From contig MPNW01000033.1 in NCBI GenBank assembly GCA_011800805.1, forward strand, positions 1-64,000: 64,000 nt of DNA. Reading direction: 5' to 3'. Made by a program: the position numbers and the translations under genes. This DNA is from Hirudo medicinalis. Its lineage: Eukaryota > Annelida > Clitellata > Hirudinida > Hirudinidae. The notes under the pieces are model-generated. The model was given only the letters and a program-made list of their open reading frames with translations, was not told the DNA's origin and ran no database searches. The first letter of the stretch is position 1. Each line of letters begins with the position of its first letter. Below are positions 25,328 through 39,134 of this stretch, piece after piece.

Positions 25328-28292
25328 ATGCATCAACATATACAAATATGTCAAGAAGAGTTATGCTTGGAAAGCAAATTGTTTAATAGTGGATTATCTC
25401 AAAAGAACGGCATCTTGTGAGTATAATTGCTTGTTAAATATTTATACTATAAGCTCACTTAACATAAAGATGCGTCTTTATAAATTGGCATTTGATTTGC
25501 AGAAACAATTGCGAGGAAAATTTAAAAAAATGCGCAGATTTTTTGATTTACCTAAAAAAGAAGCTATTAAGTCAAGTAAATTCAGTGTGTCTGGAGAGTC
25601 TGAATTCAGTCTTCATAAGTCAAATGAAAATATATGCTGAAAAAACTCAATTTTGCCAAAAGTTTATACAGGTTAATAAAAGATTCATTAGAAAGATTCA
25701 ATAAATTAAAAAATGTTTGAAGCTTATAATTCATGGTTGCAGATGATTGGTTTAGTTCATAAAGTAAATCCAGAGCTGACTACAAGAGGACTAAAAGTAT
25801 TTTATGATGACATAAAAAAACAATTTATTTTGGAAGAGAGACAACTTTTTGACGGATCGTATGTACTGTCTCAATTGAGAGCATGTCAGATCACTATTTT
25901 TCACACTGATTAAATTTTGTATTGATTAATTAATGTTTCATTGAAACAGTTTCCATGGTTTTGGAAGGAGTGAAAAAGTTTGGCGACCTCATCGAAGCCG
26001 AGAAATCATTTTTGTTCGGTTCCCTTATCTCCATGTTTTCTTATGATTTGCTGAGAGGCACGACGGTTATTGAAAAGCAAACCGTTTATTACATTATGAA
26101 AGTGAGTGGCCCTAATCATCACTCATCAGTTAATGTGGGGAGTTGTCACTGGTGCACTATGCTGCTTAGTAATGATGTGGTTATGGGGAAGGGACTAATA
26201 AAGTAAATATTTATAAACATGGAAACCAAATGTCATTTTAAATGTACTCCCACTTGTAGATCATTCTTCAACTCCTCCAACACAAGGGACTAACAATGAC
26301 AACAACAACAATGCTCGTGGAACCTGGAGATGAAGCTTATTGGAAGAGTTTCTGCATATCAATGGCCGTACTCAAAACTGAGGTTTGCATCATTTGAAGT
26401 CGCTGGCTCAATAGATTAATGCAAAGAAAAGAACGAGAATATTACATTGATTGAATCATCTAATTTGTCTCTAGTTTGGCGAGAGGCTTGCCATTGCCGT
26501 ATCACAAATAATAGCAGTAATAATGACTAAATGTATTTGGTGATCTATTTTGAAAATACATTGCGGACTAGTTAAGATAATTTATTCGTTGTTGGTAATA
26601 TACAATTAGTTATAAATTAACATATAGTTAACCTTTATTGGTCAAAGGACTGCACAAAGGACAGTCAGCTGATTGCTGCCTCAGTTGTGGTTGAACTTCT
26701 GAAGCTCGTCGATGATGACCTCAAATGGTTGGAGATGGTTTATATTTGTTTCTGCTATCTGCTGGGTAAGCATCACAAAATTATCATAATTGTTCACTTT
26801 GTAATTTACAAGGTATTGTGTTCTTAAAAATCAATAGTCATTGTGGAAGTTAACATTTCTTTTACATTGCATGACCGGTCTTATCGCATGATTAAGTGGC
26901 TCTGATGCTACACATGTGGCCCATGCTAATGAACTATTATTGTTATCATGATGATTGGATTTATCGTTTATACATTATATGCATTCTACTTAAGGCTGTC
27001 TTACCTTAAATGGACGTCTCAGCATGGGAAGCACAGTTCTGTGTGGTGCTCTGCTTGCCCACTCAGATGTCAGGAAACTCACCACAACACTGGTCAACTT
27101 GAATTACAGCCAGTCCAAACTGGGATTTGAACCAGGAACTCCAAACTCAAAAAAAATGGAGCTACCAAAGATTTTTCATTTCAAAGTTTTTGTGGATTCT
27201 TTGGATTACAGAGCAGAAATTGAAGGCTTACCTACGAAAGCTCTTCATCTCTTCATATTTGAGGTGGCCATATCATCTTGCAGATCATCATCACATCTTC
27301 ATTATCAGAGTCTTAAACTCCTTCAACAGTGGTGCCAACTGTTGCCTTCCCTTTACGCTCATTTTACTTTGAGGTGTGTTTTCATTTGTTGATACATTTC
27401 ATGTAGTTTATTGATTCGAAATTGTTTAGCATTATTTGGCATTACATGTGTCGCATCGAATTCTATCGCGTATTGTAACAAGCGTCAAGTTAAATAAATA
27501 TATAACGTACGTCGCTCGCTTTCAGGTCGGCGATGAAAGGAATGAGAGATGAAGTGGTGAGTATGATAACGATGCATGTCGAGAGTCAAATCGACGGAGT
27601 CGACAGGAACGCAGTGGATGTTCTGTCTTCCTTGTTGGAGGCATTTCGTAAAATCTCTTCGACGGACGCCGAGTTTCACGGTCGTAACATTATTTTGCAC
27701 GTTTACCTATAAAATAATAAAAGTAAATAAATATTATTAATGATTATTATTTCATTTAATCTGCAAGGCTTAATTTCTTTCAGAACAATTTGAATCCTTC
27801 AAGTCTGGTTTGTATTCTCAAGTTTTGTCGTTCAACTGGAATATTAGGAGCAAGTACCTGTTGCTTGGACCTCTGTTGGATCATGTTGCACCTGATTTGG
27901 TATGGTGATGATGACGATGATGAACTTAGATCAGAACAACATATGTTCTTAACATGCCTATATTTATGGATATGAAAACAAATCCCCAATTAATATTGGA
28001 TTTATTTTTATTATGATGATGATGATGATTATTATTATTATTAAGAATATTGACACATGGATATATATGACTGTGTTTTTATAAAATAATTCAATAAAAT
28101 ATTTTAAATCCAGGCACTCGATGCATTGATGTTGGATCTAAGGAAATGCCTCTCAACCAATCACCTTGTGCCTTGCTCCACAAACATCTACAGGAAGATA
28201 GTTTCTGTCTTCAAGTCTGTCTTATTCTTCTTGATCATCTGAAGTTGAAATTAATTTGAATAAATTTATTAGTTTATTAACAATTATTATTA

Positions 28293-28351
<59 letters not shown>

Positions 28352-29680
28352 CTAATTACTACTACTAATTAATTAACATCACTCTTTTATTATTAAACTC
28401 ATAATGAGTAGCTAGGCTAGCGATTAGTTACAGCAGTAAATAAAATAAGGAAAACAACAGCCAATCACTTGGCAGCTGTGATGTTTTTTAATTTGATTAA
28501 AAATATTATTTAAGGTCGAGTCCTGGCTGTTTAAATCTCTGGACCAATCATTGCTGTCCGCACCTGATTAATGCATTGACAAACTCGAAGAGGTAAAAGT
28601 TCCCCGCACGGGCTCAATTGGATTTTTGTATTGAGTGCTGTTTAACAATAACAATAAGTAATAATAATAACAACAATAATAATGGGTGATTTGTATGGTG
28701 CCATGTGCATGGTGTCAGAAGTGCCTTGGTTCTTGGTCAGAGTATATCCGGAAGAGATGGGTTTCAGAATGAGTCACCATTTTGATAATCAACAAATTTC
28801 ACTTTTAATTAATATATCTTTTTTTTAAATGTAAAATTTTAAAATAAATTTCAAAAACTCAGCTTGGAAAGAAAGAATGCTGCCCACTATTGGCTTCCAA
28901 ACACCCTTCACATTATTCCAGAGAGCCTGGAGTCCATGACCTTCTGCTTGGATCACCTGGAGTCACCTAAAGAGCCATCATCAATTCCATCATTGTCATC
29001 ATCATCATCATCATCATCGTCGTCTGTTCCTAAAGAATGGATGGATGTACTCAATTTCCTAAGCACAGATGTTTCCACTTCTTCCATTGTTTATGCTCGA
29101 CTGAGGATTCTTTGGGCAGCCAGGATGGCGGCACTTAAATATGATTGTGTGAGGATCACCTGATGATGATGATGATAATTATACTCATATTACATATATA
29201 TGCAATGGTCATAACTGCTAGTAATAATATAATTAATGTCTCACAATTCTAGATGTGTTAAATAGCTTTTAACATGCAAAAATTCAAATTTTCCAACAAA
29301 TCTTACTTGTTAACTGGTCTCATATAAGCAGTTCATTGTCATCAGGAGTTAATTCATTTGTGAACCACCCCTAGAATAACAGCGACGTCGTTTCTTCTAT
29401 TCAGTTCTTATTTGTCACTTGCTCGTCATCATTCACGTGTTATTCTGGAAAATAACGAAACAATGTTGTTCATTCAACGATCGTTTCAGCCATCCAAAGA
29501 TTTGAAGTTTGCCTTCTCTTCCTCGTCGAACGACCTGAGACTAGCAGCACTGAATCTGATTTGCACATCACCAAGCACTACAGGTGTGCAGGGGCATTTA
29601 TTGAACTTAGCAAATTAAAATATAAATTACACTGGATTGATATACAGTTTCTAGTGTTGTACAATATAAATTACATTTTT

Positions 29681-29712
<32 letters not shown>

Positions 29713-32700
29713 TTATACTATATACATTTAAATTAATATTTTTATATGTAATATTTTATAGTCATATATTTTTTTTTATTCTGATGACTTTCAACAAACA
29801 GACTGTCCATCAGAGAAAGATGTTTCGATGCTCAAACAATTCATGGCTTTCCAGCTGTCAGCAGACGATCCGGCCTCAGGAAGGAACTGGAGAAGTGTCT
29901 GAGGAGTATCTGCGTCAGGTGTCGCGATTACGCCCTCATGAAGATACGAGCACAGCGGAAGAATGAAAAGAGACCGGGAAACGGCGATGCCGACGACAAG
30001 AAAGTTCGACTGTGTTTAGGTACTTTATGATTTCTTTCTCGTAGGATTGCATTTCGGTCATTTACATAATTACTGTAATGATAATAATATGTAATGATAT
30101 TACATAGTAATGATATTAGTAGCTAATTTTTAACGCGCCATGCGTGTAACGTAATAATCACATTTTTGTGAAATGTTTTCTCACCATTTTCTGTCCTCAG
30201 AACTGACGGACTTCTTATGGCAGACGTGTAAGAACAACATATCTCCAAACTCCAACTTTCAGAGACTTTCTTCTGCACTCGCCTGGATGAGAATAATCCT
30301 CGGCACTTTCGCGTCCTCTCCCCGACAAATCAGGAAGGGAGTCGTGCCCGGTATTCGACCGTTTCATTGATTTTATGTCAAGAGATGCAACTGCATTTTC
30401 TGAAGTCTTTTAAATAAAACTCTGTTTGGAGGGACAACAATTATCTAGTTTAAATTAATTCAATTCAATCTTTAATCAGAGTTATGTTGCAATGTTGATT
30501 TCATGATTTTCAAACACTTTTTAAATTCTCGTTTATTCGAAGTCGACGTCCATTTGTTCCTCGAGGCCGCCAGGGAGAGACATCTTTGTGATTTTTTTAC
30601 TGAATCCTGCACCACCTCCCTTCTATGTTGCATATTCAATGAGGTTGACCAGGTGGGCTCCATTTCCATTCTATTTCTATATTTCATCGTCATTCTATCT
30701 GAAGTCAATAAATACTTGAAATTTGTTTTAGATTTCCGAAATGTCGTCAGAAATTCTACAAATTTACTTTCCTTGGCCATTAAAATGTGAAGGCTTGATA
30801 ACTCTGGACAGACGCAGGATTATAGAGAAAGAATGCATCGGTTTGCGCGAAAGTGTTTCAATTTCTCACGACGACGTCGACACGAGCCTGTGGTTGTTGA
30901 AGGAGTCGTTGGAACTCTGCGACAACATCAGGTCGAGGGAAAGTTCGTGCGGAGTTGTGCTCGGAGGTCTTCTCTTTTCAAGGTTCTGCTCTTCGTTTGC
31001 AAGGAAAACGGTTCATTTTCTGAGCATAAAATTCTTTAAAGGCGGCTTACTTGATCGATGAATTTCTAATTCCCAACCCAATGTTACATTGATATGTTAT
31101 GTTGCAGATGCATAGTTGAGCAACAGACTGCCATGAAGTTGTGCAGGTTGAAGGACAATAAAATAGTCAGCTCAAGGATTTCTGAAGTTCCATCTCAGCT
31201 GAGCAGAATGTCTTGTGGTCTCCTGTTTGTCGAGCAACTCTTCGATGTGTTGGTTGATGATTTCAACCAGGCAACTTCTGACGTCGTCAACAAGGCAGCC
31301 TCCCTTCCCCTGCATGGTTGTCACCATTATATTATAATTATGTTATGTGTTAACATGATCATTTGGAACTGCCATTGCAGTAGAATTCCATATATTGTTA
31401 TTTTTTTATTGGTCCATTCATTTCAAATTTTTAATTTATATAGTGCCATATGCATAGCATCAGAGGTGCTTTTTGTTAACCATTTATATAGCGCTCCTTC
31501 CTAAGGGCGCTTGCAGCAGTGCAGGCTGGGTTTCGAACACGACACATTACGACTATTTGCCATTATCACCGTATGCAGGAACGCAACCCATTCGGCCAAC
31601 CTGCGCGCCACATTATGAAGCAGTTTTTAACTTGGCATTATTATTGTTGTTATTATTAATTTTCGTTACCTTATTAACATAACAGTTTAATCCAATGGGA
31701 TAAATATCATGTTTTGGTATTGAAAATATTACCATGAATTTGTCTCACAATAAGTGCTCACCAATCAAGAACATTGCAATTTTGCATCTGCAAAGATGTA
31801 TATTTTCAAATGTTTTTCTTTAAGGCCTGATGTCACTGATGACAAAGTGTTTTAAAAGACTGCCCATGATTGAGCCAGATGATGGAGAGAATGAAGAGAA
31901 GATGAAAAAACTAGTCTGCAGGATCACAAACTTCTGCAAGGACCTAGTTGACTCCATCCTTGACATTTTTGGAGGGAGACTTCTCAATGAAGGTCAGATT
32001 AAACACTAAAAACGTTATTGGATTTTTATAGCACCCTTTGAATAATTTAAGTTCAAGATTTTTATTCAAAAATTAATAATAATTCAAGATTTTTTTAATA
32101 TTGAAATTATTTTTAGAATTTTCAAAAACATGTGTTTAAATGACCAAATACACCAATTCCAGCAAATATACGATTGATTCCTGAATTACTTGGGCTTCAT
32201 CCTGTGTTCATTGCTTTATTCAGCCACGTCTCCCTCGTTCGAGCAAATAAGTCGTGCCATCTCAGAGCTTATTGAGGCTTCAAAAGGAGGTTCTGATGGG
32301 AAGGAAGGTCAAATGAAAACCTCGGATGAGGAAGCAACAAGACTCCATCAGTTTGTGTCGTCATGGTGTTGGCTAAACATGAAGGTTGCTGAAATATACT
32401 TGTGATCTAATGTCAAATTCTAAATGTCAAACATTAAAAGGTAAATATAAAATTTATCAATTAACTAAATAAGACATCAATAATTTGCTTCAGGAGTGTG
32501 GTTTGCTACTTGGTGAATTGATGAGATACTCGGAGAGGAACGGCCGTCCGACCTTTGGGATGGAAGACTCGGAGCAAGTTGGACAAGTCTTCTTCAAAAT
32601 CCTCACTCAGTGCAGACACAGGGTCAGTGCTTTGGTTGATATTCAAGATTTCATAAAATTTTGCCTTATGGATTTGTTGAGTTTTTATTTTTGTGATAAT

Positions 32701-35700
32701 ATGAATATAATATTAATATTAGTCAGACATGGGGTACTTGTTCTTGATTCCTGTTTCAATATAAACCTATGTGTAGTATTTACACATGTTATGTACTACT
32801 ACCTTAGCATTTTGTACTTGTTCTTATGTACTTGATTAATTGATCCACTGCATGATGTTGATTACTTATTTATTTCTGAACAAAAACCCCAAAAGTTATT
32901 GTGTATCTCAAGGGAATATAATTCCCTTCTAGGAGAATTACAAAATTATTATGTTATTGTGACAAGTGGATAAGAATCTTTATATAACGGGTAAGATGAA
33001 AGTGAAGGTGCGAATTTTACTGTTGACGAACATGAGAAAATTGACGAATGGAAGAAATAGATTAACTGTGGCAATGCTGTGACACGACCAAAGAAACATA
33101 GATAAAATAAATAACAGACACGACCAAAGAAACATAGATAAAATAAATAACAGACACGACCAAGGAAATGTAAATAAAATAAATAACACAAAAGATAAAA
33201 GAATGAGAAAATCTAAGTTTCAACAATTGGACAGAATATATTTTTTTATATGGAACTTAAATTCTCGTATTAAACCAATATGTTGCAATTGTTTCTACAG
33301 GGAGCCATTGAGAGCTGTACTGTGGGACTCTTGGATTTCTGTTCGGCTTCCTTTCATTCTTCTGACAAGCTCATCTTCAATCTTCCTGCTCGACTTGTCG
33401 ATCAGGTGCAAATGTTTGTTCATAGTTGGCAATAGGCTTCCAAAAGTAAGCATATTTTGTGCAGAAAAGTTTAGTGAGGCAAAACAATAAAATAATAAGG
33501 AATCCTAAAAATGAACGAACCCGGCATGTTGTTCGGTCTCTTATTCTTGAGATGAACTGAACTGACAATTTAATTCAATCATGTCTTCAGGTGTTTGATC
33601 AACTGGAAGCTCTGAGCGATTCCTCGACCACACGACGATCTGCTGGTCTGCCATCCATTGTCCAGACAGTCCTTATCTCAGAAGCAAGATGTGGACAGGT
33701 TGCCACATTTGTACCTATATTAATATTATTATATATAATGTTATTTGTTTACTAGCAATTTGTGCTTGCAATATTAAGTGTTGTTATTACTTACTTCTTG
33801 CACACAGATTAATCAGAGAAATATCTATTCAGGATGTGTCAGAATATTTACAACTACACACCCCTAATATGACTAAGCATGACAATAAGCATAAGTGCCA
33901 ATAACTTGTCAACCATGTGGTGACCTTGCTATGCTGTATTATTACTATTGTTTGGTTTGCATTTTTAAATTGATTTCAACTTTGCTTCACTTTTCACCAT
34001 CAGTCCATCATTATGAAGCGAGTCATCGGAAGACTCCTCGAACTTTGTGGAACTCCTCAGAATGACTTCCACGAGCAGAGGGACCATCCGCAAGTTCACG
34101 CAATGAACATTTTGAAGACCCTCGTCCACGAGTCCTGCCTCTCCGATGCCATGGCACAGTTTTTAGAACCGATTGTCCTCTCGGTACTCGACGGCTTCAA
34201 CTCGGACAACTGGATGATCAGAAATGCTGCTCTTCAGCTTTTTGGTACTTCTCATTTTCATATATAATGGTGGTGATATTATCCATCCTCGTCGGACGCA
34301 CATCGCATGCTGAGGTTCTTGACAATCAATTGAAATTCCTCTTAAGGTTCTATGGTTCCAAGGATGGTGGGGGAGAAGACATCATCTGACGAAACCACTC
34401 ATGCAACAAATTCTTCCGAGTTTCTTCTTAGATTTCCAAAACTCTTCCAATCTGTTCTTGATATTTTGATCAAAGAAACTCAGAACATGAAAAATTCATC
34501 AAATGGCTTTGTTGATTTTTGTGAAAAGTTCTTAAATCCTTTGAATTATAATTCTCCTTCTGAAGCTCGCTCACCCAGCCATTCTCTTGTTCCCATTCTG
34601 TCTCTGCTATCAAGACTGGCACCAAGCTACCATCTGTCAAAGAAGAGATCCAGGTAATTTTGCTCTCAAGATTTTCTTTTAGTAATTGTAAAAATTGAAT
34701 CAAGTTAAAGTTAGTGCTTTATTTAATTATTATTATTATTATTATTATTATTTAATTTAAAAAACTTGCAATTTCAGCCAAGAACTTTCCCTGTATTACC
34801 TGGTGCAGAATTTATGTCAGAGTTCAATATTGATGGTGAGGGACTTAAGTTCAAAGGTCCTCCTGTCCTTTGTATCTGGTGAAAACCTTTTTGAACTTCT
34901 CGTTTCTATGGTGATGTTGTTACCTGAGGCATGTGCATATCCATCAACCAACCGCGTCCACGGTCTTTTGCTTCAGCTGTTAAAACTTCATGTGGCTGCT
35001 GCTCATTGGTAGTTATTTCTATTTGAGTCGTTAGTCAGGAAAAACCAGCTTAAAATAAATATTTGTTTATAGCCTGAATGATGAGCAGTTGTACTCAGTC
35101 AGGAGCTTGTTGAAAACAAAGACACATCTTCTGTCAAGCTCATGTTTATTAATCAGGGCCTGCTTTCTTAAAGTAATGCTCCTATGGGATGTGCAATCTC
35201 ACTTGGTCCTTGATAATTTGGAAAGTATTTTTCCCAGGAATGAACTGAACGGCAGCGAGGTGAAATGATTTTGATTATTTGTTCATTTATTTTTAATTTC
35301 ATTCTCTTGCTGAACTTTAGCACAAATTCATTAGAATTTAACTTGACAATGCTTTGCTCAATATTGGAAAACCGAGTCGTAAGAGGTACTTATGCGTCCT
35401 CGTGGGTGTCATCATCCAACTTGGTGAAATTTATATTTTGTGCATTTTGGAAGATCTCAAACATTCTTGTGATGGGCTTCAAATTATATTCAATGTCAAT
35501 TATTAAATGATCAAACAAATTGCCATTCTGTTATTTTCACAGGTTGGTTTGGCATTTTATCAACAAACTCTGGTCAATGTCTGGCTGTCAGAGACACACG
35601 ACCGATGCCTGCTAATGAAGAACATTGCTTCATGCTTAAAATCCACTTATTCTGAAATTGTGCAAAGTTGCCTGGATTGGATTCTCAATTTTGAAGACAA

Positions 35701-37928
35701 ATTTTCAATTGGGAACAAAGCCAGCATTGTTGCTAGTATTTCTTTTGAAAATTTTAAAATTAAATGTGGTTGATAGATGTAAATGTCAAATCCTGACCAA
35801 TATGAAATTGTGTTTTCAGAGCTCCTTGTGGGATCTGCTCGATTCAAACCAACCGTGGTTCATTTTATGCTCTGCCTTGAAAGCCCTTCTCAAACTGTGC
35901 AGATATTCTCAAGAAACATTGGATTCATTCAATAAAGCATGGATGCTCTTGGATAGTATTTGCAAGGCTACAATTCATGTTGTTGATGACGAGAACTTTA
36001 GTTGTCGCACGGCAAAGTCGTACACTCCGTCCACACTGGCACTGGAGTTGTTGAGCCAAATCTTCTCTAAAGCTCTTGAGCTCAGATTGCTTTCTGACTC
36101 AGAAATGATGTAGGATTTTTATTTCAAATATCGCTCATTAAGCACAGAGAAAAGAAATTGAGAGTATATTTTGGTTGTACAGGGAGAAGGTTCTGGAATG
36201 GTCAAGCATGGTCTTGTGGTGCAGCAGATGCACCAAGAATGTGGATTTGAGAAGATCAGCAGTTAAGTCATGCAGAGACATTGGCCCAATATGCTTCAAG
36301 ATTTTCACTGAGCAGCATCATAATCATCTCAGTAGTGACTGGAGTGTCTTCTTTATCAGGTTGGTTTTAACAATTGGATGACTGCCTTTATCTATTTGAT
36401 TTTATCAAGTAAATAAAAATGTGGTTTGGTCCATGGTTCAGATTACTTGAGGCAGGGTTGACTTTTTTGACTGACGACGATGCTGAGATCAGGTCATCTG
36501 CTGCCAAAATGATTTCATTGGTCAGTAAAGGCAAGTCTTCAGATACCTCATTGGTGGGTTCCACAATGGAATATGATAGCATTGAAGCTTGAATTCTTTA
36601 TCAACTGTCGTGTTCATTTGGCTATTAATTTGTGATAAGTTAAAATTAGACTTTTAAATGTTTATTTTCAGCCTTCCTCCATTCATCACGAAATAGCCAT
36701 TCAGGTAGGTGGGATCATCTAAATTTGTGTTAGATTTAAGCACCTTCATTAAGTTTAAAATTAGAGTTAGTTTGGAAGTGTTCCTGCATTCGATGTCAAA
36801 AGAACGATCATATTGCGTCACTGACTATTGGAAATGAAGCACTGTGTAGGATAAAAATAGTGCCTCTGATGCTATACATTTGATACTAAACAAATGGGGC
36901 TATTCTTATTAAAAGCAACAATGTATTTATATAAACAGGTGTGGCTGGAGGTAATATTGAATGTCACAGGCACAGATCACATGGTGGTCCACTTTCTTTT
37001 CAAACTCATTGAGGAAAATGAGGCCTACAGTAAATTAAAATCATTCCAGAAAAACAAGTAATGTTTAATGCAAATTTTGTTGCTTCAAAATGATCTAAAA
37101 TGTTGAATATAATTTTAATAAAACCCAATATTGTATTAAGTGCTTTCCACTGCACTTTATTTAGTTCAAAATAATTTAGAGGAAGCTTTAGAAATCATTT
37201 GCTTATTCCAGGTTTGAACTGGATGACATTTTTCAAGCTGAGGATGACAATCCTTATTTTGAGGCAGATCAGTTCCATAAAATAATTTCCATTTGTTTGC
37301 TTGAGGTTGGAACTCAGTTGTTGAAATGTGAACACAAGTTATAAAGAAGCGATAATTGTTTTGTTATGTTGACTTTTTGAGATTTAGAGTTTAAATTTGG
37401 ATAAAGCATGATCAGCACTCATTTTCAAAATACTTTCCAGAAAAATCCAATCCCATCCAAAGCATTTGTAGAGGACAAAATACTATCCCTACTTAGTAGG
37501 ATTGCCATGGTGATGATCATATCGTCACCTGAAAGTAAGTTTGCAGCTTTTATTATTTTCAATGAATGTTTATATTTTTCTTTGCAAAGAGAACTTGCGT
37601 GGGATAGAAACTTCGCAAAACTACGTTGTATGGGGATGTGCTGAAGCACCCAGTTTTTTAACAAAAGCAGTTTTTTTTTCTCTCGAATAATGCCTTGCTC
37701 TTGCAAATCACAAAAAAATCTGATTTTTAAAGCAAATATTTTTATTTGCCAGACAGGAGCCTAGGAGTTGCCTTTAACAAAAAGCTATCCTCCTGTTTAT
37801 CCTCATTGTGCTGGCAGCATCTGCTTTTAAAAAACTTCCTCGCTAACATCGGTGCAGAGGAAAACCTCGATTCTGCTAAAAGTCGCCTCGCTGATGCCGA
37901 AAAGGAGATCGAACTCTTGAGAGGTTAA
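25328..37928 (+). CDS. THADA: THADA homologue (TRM732-type tRNA methylation partner)
   Basis: About 36 exons. The main phase-checked ones are 25328-25416, 25503-25671, 25743-25884, 25950-26101, 26260-26382, 26648-26765, 27526-27680, 27784-27899, 29405-29583, 29802-30019, 30201-30350, 30480-30652, 30732-30982, 31108-31316, 31825-31992, 32224-32384, 32494-32622, 33301-33405, 33591-33698, 34004-34244, 34347-34653, 34778-35008, 35073-35259, 35543-35728, 35820-36109, 36183-36359, 36442-36553, 36672-36704, 36939-37057, 37212-37305, 37441-37534 and 37753-37928. Less certain: 27212-27373, 28114-28210, 28515-28562 and 28861-29151. The product is about 1,920 residues of helical repeats, the family size. 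Diagnostic blocks are AASLPLHG, WLNMKECGLLLGEL, STTRRSAGLP and QVHAMNILKTL (DUF2428). The yeast homologue Trm732 guides Trm7 to methylate tRNA position 32. An apparent one-base deletion breaks the frame near 29875. A TCA microsatellite encodes a poly-Ser run at about 28979-29020. Confidence 0.93.
26896..27133 (-). mobile_element. SINE fragments in a THADA intron
   Basis: On the minus strand, GGTTCAAATCC (27123-27133) is a perfect polymerase-III B box. On the plus strand, GTGGCTCTGATGCTACACATG at 26896-26916 is a diverged copy of the core motif seen at 28690 and 31439. The open frame across 27024-27170 contains GFEPGTP, which is the translation of the B-box region and not a THADA exon. Confidence 0.5.
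28287..28352. repeat. (TTA)n microsatellite in THADA intron
   Basis: A nearly perfect run of TTA/ATT triplets, with a GTTATT interruption near its start. Confidence 0.9.
28690..28728 (+). repeat. Core fragment of the interspersed SINE repeat
   Basis: TGGTGCCATGTGCATGGTGTCAGAAGTGCC matches, with substitutions, the segment at 31439-31472 in the same orientation and the segments at 26896 and 36860 in the opposite one. It lies in a THADA intron. Confidence 0.5.
29680..29712. repeat. (ATT)n microsatellite in THADA intron
   Basis: An uninterrupted run of ATT triplets. It creates a poly-Tyr open frame that is not coding. Confidence 0.9.
31436..31612 (-). mobile_element. tRNA-derived SINE copy (minus orientation) in THADA intron
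   Basis: On the minus strand, reading down from 31612, a tRNA-like head has an A box TGGCCGAATGG (31588-31598). It also has a B box GTTCGAAAC (31530-31538) at the spacing expected for a tRNA with a long variable arm. The body then reads CCCAGCCTGCACTGCTGC, GAGCGCTATATAAATGG and CACCTCTGATGCTATGC. Related copies lie at 11487 (full, plus), 26896-27133, 28690 and 36860. Confidence 0.65.
33081..33188. repeat. 36-bp tandem repeat, 3 copies, in THADA intron
   Basis: Copies at 33081-33116 and 33117-33152 are identical (GACACGACCAAAGAAACATA...); the third, 33153-33188, has a few substitutions. Because the unit is a multiple of 3, the minus strand reads as a repeated hydrophobic peptide, but nothing else suggests coding. 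Confidence 0.9.
36860..36882 (-). repeat. Short core fragment of the interspersed SINE repeat
   Basis: GTGCCTCTGATGCTATACAT on the plus strand is the reverse-orientation counterpart of the core motif at 31439 and 28690. It is short, so support is modest. Confidence 0.35.
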
Positions 37929-39134
37929 ATTCTCGGACGTTACGATATTGTTGCAGCATTCTCAAAAGCAACAGTGGTTCCAATGCAGTTACTAATAAAA
38001 ATCTGTTTATTCCCTAACCAGCTGCAATATTTTCTCTGGGAAAGAAGCTCTGATGTGACAGTCAATGGCTGTAATGCATGATGGATGCGTCCGATTAATG
38101 TGATCGAGGATGAATAACAGAAGAGAATATCGCATTGTCGCGAGGGAATTTAATTAAACTAATAAACATTTGAATCCGATCTGCGTTTATGGTCCACCGA
38201 AAAGAGTTTTCTTTTATCCGTGCATTAGCGCAGGTTGGTTTGACAATTTATAGTTCAATCGTGATGTGGTGTTATGTCGCCTTCGATATGCTAGAGGGGG
38301 ATAATCAGCAATGGCAAAAGTATTTCGAAAGACCGCTCTTGGAAGAGCTGTGAACAACGTCTGGATCATGTATGTTGAAGCCCATAAAGGCTGCCTTCAT
38401 TGATTGGGAGAGGCAGACGCAAAAAGGGGGAATCAATTCTGTAGAAAAAAATCAAAAATTTATGATTTGTTGGAAGTTAATGGCTTTGGCCTGGAATGTT
38501 CTTTTTATCATGGAACTATTGCGAAACCCAAGTTGGGTCTGCTTGGTTGCTTTCCAGGTCTGAAGTCAAAGTGAATCAATCGGCCAGCCGAGTTACCGGG
38601 AAATACATTGAATTAATGAGAGGGGGTCCTGACGGATCATGGAAATAGAATTTTACTAATGCGCGTTGCAAATGGCATTCGAGATTCGGATCTCATTGCA
38701 GGTACGATGCATGCTAGTTGTTATCGCTTTCTCCAGACCTAATGCGATCATCCGGCGAAAATACACGGTTGGAGTTTTAGACTGCTAATGTTTTGTTGTG
38801 GAGATGCTCAGACTTGTAAGATGTTCACGTTTAGCGGATGCTGTTGCTCAGGAAATGTTTTCGAGGTCTTAATTTAATAAAATAAAAAAAAAAAAGAATT
38901 TTAAGCTTGACTCCGCATCTCTGAGGTATGTTACAATGTTGATGCGACTAAATAAAAAGACAAAAATATAACAAGAATCAAAGACGAAGTTTTGTTTCAG
39001 AGCTTATTGCGAATCAAGGTCAAGTCATATCACAGACCTAAGCTTTGAAAGTAACAAGGCTACTTTTTTTGTTTATTCGAATAGCATTTTGAGAAGCAAC
39101 AATTTGTCCAAGAAGGCGGTTGAATTCCAGAACA
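37929..39134. other. Spacer between THADA and the phosphatase gene
   Basis: No gene is recognised. An A-rich stretch lies at 38879-38895. The region includes the THADA 3' end and the promoter and 5' UTR of the phosphatase gene. Confidence 0.4.

Noticed and set aside
27024..27170. THADA exon containing GFEPGTP
   Set aside because: The peptide is the translation of a polymerase-III B-box region; it belongs to a SINE fragment. The real exon starts near 27212.
29679..29800. Poly-Tyr membrane peptide
   Set aside because: Translation of an (ATT)n microsatellite just before a THADA exon.
32949..33191. Small hydrophobic repeat protein on the minus strand
   Set aside because: Generated by the 36-bp tandem repeat inside a THADA intron.
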